64,000 nt of DNA from Desulfospira sp963664655 (GTDB lineage: Bacteria; Desulfobacterota; Desulfobacteria; Desulfobacterales; Desulfobacteraceae): NCBI GenBank assembly GCA_963664655.2, contig CAXXHM010000001.1, forward strand, positions 930,001 through 994,000. Direction: 5' to 3'. A program made the position numbers and the translations under genes. Of this stretch, positions 8,836-16,467 are shown piece after piece. The notes under the pieces are model-generated. The model worked only from the letters and a program-made list of their open reading frames with translations. It was not told where the DNA came from and ran no database searches. How positions within the stretch are numbered: the first letter of the stretch is position 1; the number at the start of each line of letters is the position of its first letter.

Positions 8836-8908
8836 GTGTCTGGACGAAAAGCTGCCCATTTTTTTTTGGGCACCGCCGCAGATGGGTGACGTTTCGTTCA
8901 AACACCAC
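8836..8908. repeat. Family-B palindromic element, copy 3
   Basis: GTGTCTGGACGAAAAGCTGC at 8836 is mirrored by GTGACGTTTCGTTCAAACAC ending near 8906. The interior has its own CCCA-T9-GGG hairpin. Its last base touches the stop of the convergent SH3-domain gene, so it lies between two converging genes where a bidirectional terminator would be useful. Confidence 0.75.
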
Positions 8909-9522
8909 TAAAGCAGCGAGCTTCTTTTCTTCTTGCGGGTACTTAACCCAATAAAAAGCCCCACAATCAGCACCCCTGCCCCGCTGAGAAACCAGAGTTT
9001 CTCCTCGTTGTTCAGGTTCTTTTCCAGGGCCACGATCTGATTTTTCTGTTCTTCGGATAATTTGAGAACGGCTTTGTATTCAGCGTCCAGTTTCAGGAAT
9101 TCGGCTGATTCAAGTTTAAGTTTGTTGTATTTTTCCTCGATATCCTTCAAGCTGTTGTTTTGCCGGACCAGATCCTGATTTTTTTCTTCTATGGTTGCAA
9201 GGGACGCCTCAAGCTGTTCATTTTCCGCTTTTAATTTTTCCACGGTCCGGGTCAAGGGGACATCCTCGGTAAGAAAACGGGTCAACACCCAGCCGATTTT
9301 GCCGTCTTCCGCTTTCACCCGGCACCAGTCCGGTTTATGTTCGATCACTTCAAGCCTGCTTCCGGACATGAGCATGGCAACGATTTTATGGTCTACGCCC
9401 GGTCCTGTCCGCATGGTTATCTTTGCAATCCCCTTGACATAGATGTCCTGGGCCGCCACGGTAAAACCCGGCATTAAAAAAGTGAATCCAATAATCAAAA
9501 AGCAGATAACGAATTTTCTCAT
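8908..9522 (-). CDS. SH3-domain, coiled-coil, C-terminally anchored envelope protein
   Basis: A 204-residue protein. Residues 1-24 form a signal peptide ending V-A-A. A bacterial SH3 domain follows (I-T-M-R-T-G-P-G to G-W-V-L-T-R-F-L, about residues 30-85). A charged coiled coil spans about 90-175, and one membrane helix (L-I-V-G-L-F-I-G-L) precedes K-K-K-R-S. This architecture is that of TIGR04211-type (YgiM-like) SH3 proteins, whose partner is usually peptidoglycan-related. It is monocistronic, with RBS GGAGAC before ATG. Confidence 0.8.
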   Translation of the reverse strand: MRKFVICFLIIGFTFLMPGFTVAAQDIYVKGIAKITMRTGPGVDHKIVAMLMSGSRLEVIEHKPDWCRVKAEDGKIGWVLTRFLTEDVPLTRTVEKLKAENEQLEASLATIEEKNQDLVRQNNSLKDIEEKYNKLKLESAEFLKLDAEYKAVLKLSEEQKNQIVALEKNLNNEEKLWFLSGAGVLIVGLFIGLSTRKKKRSSLL

Positions 9523-9586
9523 TTAGTCTCCTTAAAAACTTTTTATGGATTCATCCTTTATCATTGCTTAAGGGGTTTAATCAAGG

Positions 9587-9625
9587 CGGGCCTGTTTTTT
9601 TATGGGGGGAGGCCCGTTTTGTTTT
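9587..9625 (+). terminator. Possible Rho-independent terminator
   Basis: CGGGCCT (9587-9593) pairs with AGGCCCG (9610-9616), followed by TTTTGTTTT. No intact plus-strand gene precedes it, so it may be a leftover of whatever once lay upstream of the damaged transporter gene. Confidence 0.4.
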
Positions 9626-9650
9626 GCCTCCGGCCATAGGCATCGCGCAA

Positions 9651-9786
9651 GAATAAATCACGCATCTGGCCTGCCTTTTTATCCGTATTCTTCGCTGGGG
9701 CAACGCTTACATAGCTCGTTATGCGCGCATTGCCCCGCCTTGAATCCGAATAAAAATCCGGCGCAATATATGCAATTTATTTCTAC
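9651..9786. repeat. Large imperfect palindrome
   Basis: GAATAAATCACGCATCTGGC...CTTTTTATCCGTATTCTTCG with GGGGCAACGC is mirrored by GCGCATTGCCCC...CGAATAAAAATCC...TGCAATTTATTTC. The arms are about 60 nt each with mismatches. It resembles the family-B elements in general form (AAATCACxCATCTG) but lacks the GTGTTTG end. It lies immediately upstream of the truncated transporter coding sequence. Confidence 0.6.
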
Positions 9787-9808
9787 ACGCTGCTTTGGTT
9801 GAGCGTAA

Positions 9809-10145
9809 AGCAGGGATAAAAAAGGGCGGCTGACCAACATGGGAACCAACCACTGGGCCGGAGAAATTGGTGCCGGATATACCTGGCTGAACCCAAAGAG
9901 CGGTCTTGAAATTTCCGGAGCCGCCGGCATTACCTTCAATGGGGAGAACCCGGATACCCACTACCAAACCGGCAGGGAAATCCACTTTGAGGGTGCCCTG
10001 ATCCGGCATCTGCCCGGCAAGCTGGCCTTCGGCCTTGTCGGATATCTCTATCAGCAGCTTACCGGCGACAGCGGAGACGGCGCCGTTCTGGGCAGTTTTA
10101 AAGGCAGAACCGCCGGCATCGGCCCCACATTGGCATACACCTTTA
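9809..10145 (+). pseudogene. Remnant of a COG4313-type outer-membrane transporter
   Basis: The frame from 9809 reads R-L-T-N-M-G-T-N-H-W-A-G-E-I-G and A-Y-T-W-L-N-P-K-S-G, then N-P-D-T-H-Y-Q-T-G, G-L-V-G-Y-L-Y-Q-Q-L-T-G-D-S-G and A-G-I-G-P-T-L-A-Y-T-F. This is the middle-to-late part of the SphA/COG4313 outer-membrane channel family (phenol meta-pathway transporters). The start is missing (stop codon at 9806) and the normal last strands are replaced by the DUF1254 gene, into which it runs out of frame at an A-rich junction near 10143. These two families are often neighbours, so a deletion has probably joined them. Confidence 0.75.
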
Positions 10146-10169
10146 AAAAAAATATGGCTTTCCCATCTA

Positions 10170-11540
10170 ATGATGGTTTGCTTGATCATGCCGATCCTTG
10201 GCAGTCCGGCGGTTGCCGCTGAAAATGAATATGGGGAAATCGGCTCCCAGGCCTACATCTACGCCTTTCCAATGGTATGGATGGAAATCACCCGGCGGTC
10301 CACCACCAATGTGGCCGAAGCCGGGGGCGGGGCGTCCGGGCTCAATGCCCCCATGAACCGGTTTTCCCATGTCCGTGACTTTCCGGATCACACCTTCACC
10401 GATGTGGTTCGGCCCAACGCCGACACCCTGTATTCCTGCCTCTGGTTTGATGTATCCAAAGAGCCCCTTGTCCTGTCCGTTGCCGATACAAAGGGCCGGT
10501 ACTTTCTGCTCCCCATCCTTGATATGTGGACCGACGTCATTGCCTGCCCCGGCAGCCGGACCACGGGAACCGGAAACCAGACCTACGCCATTGTGGGGCC
10601 GAACTTTCAGGGCAGCCTGCCCCGGGGGATCGAACCCATTCGCTGTCCCACGGGCATTGGCTGGATAATCGGCCGGACACAGACCAACGGCAAGGCCGAC
10701 TATGGCCATGTCCATCAGATTCAGGCCGGGTATACGGTCGCTCCTTTAAGCCAGTGGGGCAAGAATACCGCACCGGCCAAGGGCATTGTCAACCCGGACT
10801 GGGATACCACAACACCGCCGCTCAAGCAGGTGCTGAACATGGAAACCACGGCCTTTTTCCAGCTTTTTGCCGAACCGCTCAAGGACAATCCCCCCCATGA
10901 AATGGACTGGAACATGGTGGCGCAGCTCAAACAGATCGGCATGGTGCCAGGGCAGTCATTTGACGATTCCGGCCTCACAGATGACCAGAAAAAAGCCCTT
11001 GACCAGGCCGCGCAAGAGGCTAAAAAACTGATTTCAAAAGGAAGCATGGGCGAAGCCGTCAACGGCTGGTCGGTTTCCCGTGACTTTATGGGGACCTATG
11101 TCACATCCTACCTTCACCGGGCAGTGATTGCCATGATGGGGCTTGGCGCCAACCTTGCCGAGGATGCGGTGTATCCCTTAACCCAGGTGGACAGTGGGGG
11201 GAATCCTTACAACGGGGCCAACACCTATGTCATCCATTTTGACAAAGGCGCCCTGCCGCCGGTAAAGGGGTTCTGGTCCCTGACCATGTACAATGAAAAA
11301 ATGCTCTTTGTCGAAAACCCTGTTGGGCGGTATGCCATCGGCGACCGGGACAAGCTTGAACTCAACCCGGACGGGTCCCTGGACATCATTGTTCAGCACG
11401 CCTCGCCGGGCAAGGACAAAGAGGCCAACTGGCTGCCGGCCCCGGAAGGTAAATTCGACATGCTCATGCGCCTGTACTGGCCGGACATGGATGTGCTGAC
11501 CGGGGCATGGGCGCCCCCGGCGGTCCAAAAGACCAATTAG
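10170..11540 (+). CDS. DUF1254/DUF1214 exported protein, start damaged
   Basis: About 456 residues from ATG 10170. A DUF1254 domain (A-Y-I-Y-A-F-P-M-V-W-M-E to R-P-N-A-D-T-L-Y-S) is followed by a DUF1214 domain (G-F-W-S-L-T-M-Y-N-E) and ends A-P-P-A-V-Q-K-T-N. M-M-V-C-L-I-M-P-I-L-G to A-V-A-A looks like a signal peptide cut short at its N-terminus. In frame upstream the codons read L-K-K-I-W-L-S-H-L, as if an original M-K-K start was lost where the transporter remnant is fused (TTA at 10143). ATG 10170 has no Shine-Dalgarno, so expression may be impaired. Family function is unknown. Confidence 0.75.
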   Translation: MMVCLIMPILGSPAVAAENEYGEIGSQAYIYAFPMVWMEITRRSTTNVAEAGGGASGLNAPMNRFSHVRDFPDHTFTDVVRPNADTLYSCLWFDVSKEPLVLSVADTKGRYFLLPILDMWTDVIACPGSRTTGTGNQTYAIVGPNFQGSLPRGIEPIRCPTGIGWIIGRTQTNGKADYGHVHQIQAGYTVAPLSQWGKNTAPAKGIVNPDWDTTTPPLKQVLNMETTAFFQLFAEPLKDNPPHEMDWNMVAQLKQIGMVPGQSFDDSGLTDDQKKALDQAAQEAKKLISKGSMGEAVNGWSVSRDFMGTYVTSYLHRAVIAMMGLGANLAEDAVYPLTQVDSGGNPYNGANTYVIHFDKGALPPVKGFWSLTMYNEKMLFVENPVGRYAIGDRDKLELNPDGSLDIIVQHASPGKDKEANWLPAPEGKFDMLMRLYWPDMDVLTGAWAPPAVQKTN

Positions 11541-11604
11541 TGTTTGAACGAAAAATCACCCATTTTCTGCGCCTTGCATCTCAAGCAGCTTTTCATTCAA
11601 CCAC
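11540..11604. repeat. Family-B palindromic element, copy 4
   Basis: GTGTTTGAACGAAAAATCAC begins at 11540, the last base of the TAG stop of the DUF1254 gene. The right side AGCAGCTTTTCATTCAACCAC is its imperfect reverse complement. The internal word CATTTTCTGCGCCTTGCATC is shared with copy 2. Confidence 0.7.
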
Positions 11605-11629
11605 TGGGCTTCGGCCAGACGCAAAATGC

Positions 11630-11670
11630 CCGCCCCCGGCAGACGGTGTTCTGCCGGGGGCGGTTTTTTA
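11630..11670 (+). terminator. Rho-independent terminator
   Basis: CCGCCCCCGGCAGA (11630-11643) pairs perfectly with TCTGCCGGGGGCGG (11650-11663), has a 6-nt loop and is followed by six T residues. It closes the DUF1254 transcript just before the convergent gene ends at 11668. Confidence 0.85.
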
Positions 11671-12711
11671 GGTTTCTGCGGTTTCTGCGGTTTCTTGGGG
11701 CTCTTGGGGCGGGGCCTTTTTTTTCTTAAGGGCAACCTGGGCCGACATGCCAATCTTTCTGAGCTCTTCGGTCAATTGAGCAAAGAAACCTGTGTAATAG
11801 AGGGGGACGGGCGGCTGGTCCCCGATGGCCATCTGAGTGGACAAAAAAATATTATACTCCAGCCGGTATCCCCAGACCGTTATGGGCAGTTTGAATTCGT
11901 CCGGGGCACTGGCCTGGGCCGCAACCTGATCTTCGAGCTGCGCGTACCGGCCGTCTTTGGGAATCATCTTTTCAAAGGCAAGCCCCTGGAGCAGGTCATG
12001 GGTATGGCAGCCCTTAGGAATGCCGGCTGCGCCGATCAACGCCCGTTTCATACCCGACAGCCATTGACGGTTGGCGCCAGGTCCCGGCATCAGGGCATTG
12101 ATTTCCGATCTCTTGTTTTGCAAAAACAATTGACTCTTGATATTGTGGGACGCCTTTTCAGGCGGGGTGCCGCCCTGTAAACGGCCCTTTTCCACAATAA
12201 TGCCAAACCCAAGGCCGGCATAATTTCTGGCATCGGAAAATTTGATCCCGGACAACAGGTACTCTATGCGGATTTTTTCCGGTGCCTTTTTAAACTGCTG
12301 GGCTTTCCAGGGACCTTCCTCCGAAGTGCCGCTGATAACAGGTTCGGTACAGGGCATGCTGTTTTTATCCAGCTCCATATAGGTGTCAAATAACGCGGAC
12401 AGGTTATCCCTTCTTTTCAAATCCATCTGGTTCCAGAGGATAATGTCTTTTTCCTTTTGCACGATTTTGCCCTTATAAACACGAAAACAGGCCAGGGTCG
12501 GAATCGCAATGACAATTAGGAAATACTGAAACAACGACATGTACAGGGAATCGGGAAACAGGCTCAGGCGATAAAAGAAAAACGGGTAGGCCACCATTAC
12601 CGGCAGGGCGTAGAGCAGCGCCGTGCGTATCAGGTAATTTCTATTGTCCCGCTGCCGGTCAAGGGCATATTGGCTCATACTTTGCGGTGTCGCTTCTGTT
12701 GGCGTTGCCAT
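11668..12711 (-). CDS. Unrecognised membrane-anchored protein
   Basis: A 347-residue protein I do not recognise. Two adjacent hydrophobic segments lie near residues 28-48 and 55-75 (L-L-Y-A-L-P-V-M-V-A-Y-P-F-F-F and F-Q-Y-F-L-I-V-I-A-I-P). A soluble domain of about 250 residues follows, then a low-complexity tail rich in E/T/A (T-A-E-T-A-E-T). The tail is encoded by repeats of TTTCTGCGG on the plus strand. The soluble part has no motif I can name. The gene is monocistronic; its stop lies at the tail of the convergent terminator. Confidence 0.7.
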   Translation of the reverse strand: MATPTEATPQSMSQYALDRQRDNRNYLIRTALLYALPVMVAYPFFFYRLSLFPDSLYMSLFQYFLIVIAIPTLACFRVYKGKIVQKEKDIILWNQMDLKRRDNLSALFDTYMELDKNSMPCTEPVISGTSEEGPWKAQQFKKAPEKIRIEYLLSGIKFSDARNYAGLGFGIIVEKGRLQGGTPPEKASHNIKSQLFLQNKRSEINALMPGPGANRQWLSGMKRALIGAAGIPKGCHTHDLLQGLAFEKMIPKDGRYAQLEDQVAAQASAPDEFKLPITVWGYRLEYNIFLSTQMAIGDQPPVPLYYTGFFAQLTEELRKIGMSAQVALKKKKAPPQEPQETAETAET

Positions 12712-12920
12712 AAGAAAATAAGCCTGTTGAAATTTTATTCCGGACCGCCATTGGGCTGTCCGGTTTGCGATGATGCCAAGTTCTCATCTTTTTACTGCTC
12801 TTATTGACTTTAGTAAAGTTTAACCATCCCCGGCCGGAAAAATCAACACCCAATTTACATAAATCCCCATTGATGATATGCCATCATCTTAACGGAACGC
12901 CCCTTAACCGGAGATTTTAT

Positions 12921-13030
12921 GTGAAAGTCTCACTAACGTCCTGAGAAGACGTTCAATATTTGTTGTGGGCGGTTCTTGGTTGGATAACCCAAGCCATCCC
13001 GGTTTCTGCCCTTTAGGGTATGGCCGTTAT
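12921..13030 (-). repeat. Family-A three-hairpin repeat, copy 2
   Basis: On the plus strand it reads GTGAAAGTCTCACTAACGTC, ...CAATATTTGTTGTGGGCGG, TTCTTGGTTGGATAACCCAAG, ...CCCTTTAGGGTATGGCCGTTAT, that is, the family in reverse orientation. It belongs to the longer subtype (shared with the copy at 44988) that has an extra CCCTAAAGGG hairpin at the far end. It ends four bases before the Shine-Dalgarno of the next gene and so lies in its 5' untranslated region. Confidence 0.85.
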
Positions 13031-13044
13031 TTGGAGGTTTGCCC

Positions 13045-13257
13045 ATGACTTTTTTTGGAAAAACCGGTTTTGTCCGGAAGCAGGAAATTCTTTTTGCGAA
13101 AAAACTGCTGACCTGGAAATATGAAAATTCAGGCACGGGACTGCCCGATGATGCGGCACTTTATGCCCATGCCCAACAGGTTGTCGAACAAGCCCACGTG
13201 ATTGCCCAAAAAAGCGGTAAAAACGTGCTGGACATATTAAAAGAGCTTAGGAAGTAA
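13045..13257 (+). CDS. Small basic protein, unknown
   Basis: A 70-residue protein with a basic, aromatic start (M-T-F-F-G-K-T-G-F) and a predicted helical C-terminal half (Y-A-H-A-Q-Q-V-V-E-Q-A-H) ending L-K-E-L-R-K. The Shine-Dalgarno GGAGG is at 13033-13037, seven bases before ATG 13045. Shape and codon use are those of a real gene, but I do not know the family. A family-A repeat makes up most of its leader. Confidence 0.65.
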   Translation: MTFFGKTGFVRKQEILFAKKLLTWKYENSGTGLPDDAALYAHAQQVVEQAHVIAQKSGKNVLDILKELRK

Positions 13258-13287
13258 AGGCCACGTGAACGGACGGCCCCATCCGGA

Positions 13288-14394
13288 TCAGGATTCCACC
13301 CGGACAAACCCCGCCATGATCGCCGCCCCGATACAAAAGAACAATACGGCCATGCCGGCCTGGACCGGTGTCTCGGGAAGAACATTGATATTGGTATACA
13401 CCGGGACATTTTCAAGAAGGCGGATAACCCCGTCCTGTTTGACATACTGCTCGGCCAGGACCATGACTTTCTTAAAAGGCCACAAGGCATACAAGGAGCC
13501 GGCCATCAGGCCGGTCAAAAAGGCCATGGTCCCATCGTAATACCGGTTTAAAACATAGTTGACCAGCCTGGCAAACAGCAAACCGCCCACCACAATCCCT
13601 AAGCCGAAAGACCCCAAAAACCAAAAGGTATCGGCCTGGAAATGCCGTAAGGCCGAAATGGCGGAAATAACATCAAAATAGGCCCCCATAAGGATCAGGA
13701 CAAGGGAACCGCTGATACCGGGCAGGACCATGGCGGAAATGGAAACCGCCCCGCACAATGCCGCATAGGCATATTCTTTGCCGGTATATTTCCCGGAAGA
13801 TTCAACCGGCCCGGCCCCGGCTGTCCCGGCTTGGTCTGACGCCTGCGCAACCTGCTGTCTATAATGGTCAGACTTTATTCTGGCTTTGTCGTAAGGGTTG
13901 ACCATGCCCGATACCATGACGGTCAGGCCGGCCCCCAGAACGGCCCAGAAAATCAGGACTGCTTTCAAAGACTTGAGCATCTTTAGCGGAATGACTACAG
14001 ATACCAGAATCAATCCGAAAAACAAGGCATAGGTCATGGAAAAATGATGAAGCAGAAGGTATTTCATCAGGCTGGACAGGGCCAGAATGGCCGCCACGGC
14101 CCCCGCCATGAGCTTAAACAAAAACAGAAAATCCGTGTCCTTTAAAAACCGGGTCAATTGGGCAACACTTTCCCGTGACCCCATTTGGACGGCCAGGTTC
14201 TTAACCAGATTTAAACCGGTGAACAGATTGGCCCCATTGATCCGGTTCAAAATGGCAAAAACCCGTTCATAAATTTTAAACACCAGCAGAAAGGTTCCCC
14301 CGGAAACACCCGGAATGATATTGGCGGTTCCCAGACAGACCCCGATGAGCAGTTCCTTGACAAGAGAAGATTGTTTATCCATTAGCGTAGACAT
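13288..14394 (-). CDS. DUF368 polyprenyl-phosphate transporter (PopT-type)
   Basis: A 368-residue membrane protein with about nine to ten hydrophobic segments and the DUF368 signature twice, G-T-A-N-I-I-P-G-V-S-G-G-T near residue 20 and V-L-P-G-I-S-G-S-L near residue 225, an internal two-fold repeat. DUF368 members were recently reported to recycle undecaprenyl phosphate across the inner membrane; the assignment here rests on the family. A hydrophilic insert rich in G/A/S lies near residues 180-205. ATG 14394 or the ATG four codons later may be used. It converges with the small gene at 13045. Confidence 0.82.
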   Translation of the reverse strand: MSTLMDKQSSLVKELLIGVCLGTANIIPGVSGGTFLLVFKIYERVFAILNRINGANLFTGLNLVKNLAVQMGSRESVAQLTRFLKDTDFLFLFKLMAGAVAAILALSSLMKYLLLHHFSMTYALFFGLILVSVVIPLKMLKSLKAVLIFWAVLGAGLTVMVSGMVNPYDKARIKSDHYRQQVAQASDQAGTAGAGPVESSGKYTGKEYAYAALCGAVSISAMVLPGISGSLVLILMGAYFDVISAISALRHFQADTFWFLGSFGLGIVVGGLLFARLVNYVLNRYYDGTMAFLTGLMAGSLYALWPFKKVMVLAEQYVKQDGVIRLLENVPVYTNINVLPETPVQAGMAVLFFCIGAAIMAGFVRVES

Positions 14395-14439
14395 TAGGGG
14401 TTTAGACTTAAAACGAGGTTAGACTGAAGGAATTCAGGC

Positions 14440-14596
14440 TCACTCTCCCACTCTCCCACTCTCCCACTCTCTCACTCTCTCACTCTCTCACTCTCTCACT
14501 CTCTCACTCTCTCACTCTCTCACTCTCTCACTCTCTCACTTTCTCACTCTCTCACTCTCTCACTTTCTCACTTTCTCACTTTCCCACTTTCCCACC
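14440..14596. repeat. Simple-sequence tract, ACTCTCTC octamers
   Basis: About 20 octamers of the form CTCTCACT/CTCCCACT/TTCTCACT run uninterrupted, with single-base variants at both ends (CTCCCA on the left, TTTCCCA on the right). The tract lies between pcm (stop at 14620) and the start of the DUF368 gene, so it is in the promoter region of the latter. Length variation could alter spacing. Confidence 0.95.
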
Positions 14597-14619
14597 AGCT
14601 CACCAACTCACCAGCCCAG

Positions 14620-15276
14620 TTAGGAAGCCCACCCATGCTGCCCGATAAGCTTAACAAAGCGGCACCCGCCAAGGCTGTGGGTTTCCACCCCGTTTGGGGT
14701 CTTTCTCAGCTTGATCAGGTCCTGGGTGAGCTGCCCGCCCACCGGCATGACAAGACAGCCGCCCTCAGCCAGCTGATCCACTAACGGCGGGGGGATCTGG
14801 TTGCCGCCGGCGGTCACGATGATGGCGTCAAAGGGGGCTTCTTGTTTCCACCCCTGGGTCCCATCGGAATACCGGGTAACAATGTTATGGTATTTCAGCC
14901 GGTCAAACAGTTTACGCGTCTGAAGAAAAAGGGCGTTATTCCGTTCAATGGTATAAACCTTATAAACGATTTTTGAAAGAACCGCCGCTTGATAGCCGGA
15001 CCCGGTCCCGATCTCAAGGACCCGCTCCCCGCCTTTTAATTCCAGGCTCTGGGTCATCTCGGCAATGATATAAGGCTGGGAAATGGTCTGCCCCTCACCA
15101 ATGGGCAGGGGGAAATCCTCGTAGGCGCTGTCCACTAAGGCTTCGCTCACGAACAAATGGCGGGGGACCTGGTCCATGGCCTTGATCACCAGAGGGTCTG
15201 TCACCCCCCGGGCCATGATCTGTCTTTCAATCATATCCCTGCGCCGGCTGGTAAATTTTTTAGGCTCCGTATTCAT
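14620..15276 (-). CDS. pcm: Protein-L-isoaspartate O-methyltransferase
   Basis: A 218-residue SAM methyltransferase that repairs isoaspartyl residues. Family marks are M-I-E-R-Q-I-M-A-R-G-V, F-V-P-like S-E-A-L-V-D-S-A-Y, the G-E-G-Q-T-I-S-Q-P-Y substrate loop, motif I V-L-E-I-G-T-G-S-G-Y-Q and the late V-M-P-V-G. The frame is open upstream to 15336, but the extra 20 residues are hydrophobic and atypical, so ATG 15276 is preferred. It is not next to surE or nlpD as in enterics. Confidence 0.93.
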   Translation of the reverse strand: MNTEPKKFTSRRRDMIERQIMARGVTDPLVIKAMDQVPRHLFVSEALVDSAYEDFPLPIGEGQTISQPYIIAEMTQSLELKGGERVLEIGTGSGYQAAVLSKIVYKVYTIERNNALFLQTRKLFDRLKYHNIVTRYSDGTQGWKQEAPFDAIIVTAGGNQIPPPLVDQLAEGGCLVMPVGGQLTQDLIKLRKTPNGVETHSLGGCRFVKLIGQHGWAS

Positions 15277-15454
15277 GAATGTCTTAATACCAGTAAGCGT
15301 TGGGAAGGTCAAGAAACATGAGACCGGCAGGAACAAGTATTGATCTTTCGATCCCGCCCCCGGCTGTCCGTCTCCTGTCTCCTGTCTCCGGCTTTCGGCT
15401 TCCCGTTTCTTTGTCTTGCTTTTTCCTCAAAAGATCCGTATTACTGTTTTAGAT

Positions 15455-16465
15455 ATGAAACCCCTTTTAAAAATAGAAATCGCGGTGTTTGCGGCGGTCT
15501 GTATCTTTGGGATCGGCATTGGCGGGTATATGCTCTTGGAGGGGTGGAATTTTCTTGATTCAGCCTATATGACGGCCATCACATTGAGTACCGTCGGCTT
15601 TATGGAAGTCCATGAAACCCACCATCTGGGAAGAATTTTCACCATTTTGCTGATATTTACCGGGGGCGGCTACTATCTGTACATTGTCAGTGTGATCAGC
15701 AAATCCATCATTGAAGGCGAGATAAAATCATTGCTAGGGAGGCAGCGATTGGACAAGCGGATACAAAAAATGCAGGGCCACTACATCGTGTGCGGTTACG
15801 GCCGGATCGGAAAGGTATTGTGTGACCTGATCAGTGAAAAAACCCGTGACCTGGTGGTCATTGAACAAAATGAGGCCATGCAGGAGAAGTTGAACAAAGA
15901 CAAAATCCATTACCTGATCGGAGACGCCTCCAGTGAAGACCTCCTGATCAAAGCAGGCATTGAACGGGCCAGCTTCCTGGTGGCCTGCCTGGCCACAGAC
16001 ACGGCCAATGTTTTTCTGGTTCTCACGGCCCGGCAGCTGAATCCGGATATTTATATCATGGCCCGGGCCAGCGGCCCCGAGGTCAGCAAGAAACTGATCG
16101 TGGCCGGGGCCAATAAGGTCGAATCCCCTTATGACACCGGTGCCGTATCCATGGGGCTCAAACTGCTAAGACCCAGTGTCAGAAGCTTTCTGGACACGGC
16201 CCTGTCCAGAAAAAAAGAGGACATCCAGATCGAAGAACTCTATGTTCCGGCCTTATCCAAATACGCCAATGTGATGCTCAAGGACTCGGGCATCCGCCAG
16301 GAGTTTAACCTGATTATTATTTCCATTAAAAAAGAATCCGGCCAAATGCTGTTCAACCCCCATTTTGAAACCCTGATCGAACCTATGGACACGGTCATTG
16401 TCATTGGGAAAACCCCTGACCTGGAAAAATTTCAAGAAGCCTTAAACCAGGAGAAAGAAGGATAG
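15455..16465 (+). CDS. Potassium channel with RCK (TrkA-N/TrkA-C) domains
   Basis: About 336 residues: TM1 (I-A-V-F-A-A-V-C-I-F-G), a pore loop with T-V-G-F-M near residue 46, TM2, then a Rossmann RCK domain (H-Y-I-V-C-G-Y-G-R-I-G-K near residue 112) and a TrkA-C domain. This is the MthK/YugO layout, forming tetrameric ligand-gated K+ channels. The filter reads T-V-G-F-M instead of the usual T-V-G-Y-G, so selectivity may differ. ATG 15455 gives the proper TM1 start; an ATG at 15416 would add 13 polar residues. It converges with the next gene, 2 nt apart. Confidence 0.88.
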   Translation: MKPLLKIEIAVFAAVCIFGIGIGGYMLLEGWNFLDSAYMTAITLSTVGFMEVHETHHLGRIFTILLIFTGGGYYLYIVSVISKSIIEGEIKSLLGRQRLDKRIQKMQGHYIVCGYGRIGKVLCDLISEKTRDLVVIEQNEAMQEKLNKDKIHYLIGDASSEDLLIKAGIERASFLVACLATDTANVFLVLTARQLNPDIYIMARASGPEVSKKLIVAGANKVESPYDTGAVSMGLKLLRPSVRSFLDTALSRKKEDIQIEELYVPALSKYANVMLKDSGIRQEFNLIIISIKKESGQMLFNPHFETLIEPMDTVIVIGKTPDLEKFQEALNQEKEG

Positions 16466-16467
16466 GG

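Noticed and set aside
14440..14596. Coding interpretation of the ACTCTCTC tract
   Set aside because: Frames through it are pure dipeptide or tripeptide repeats with no start or ribosome site; it lies between two clear genes.
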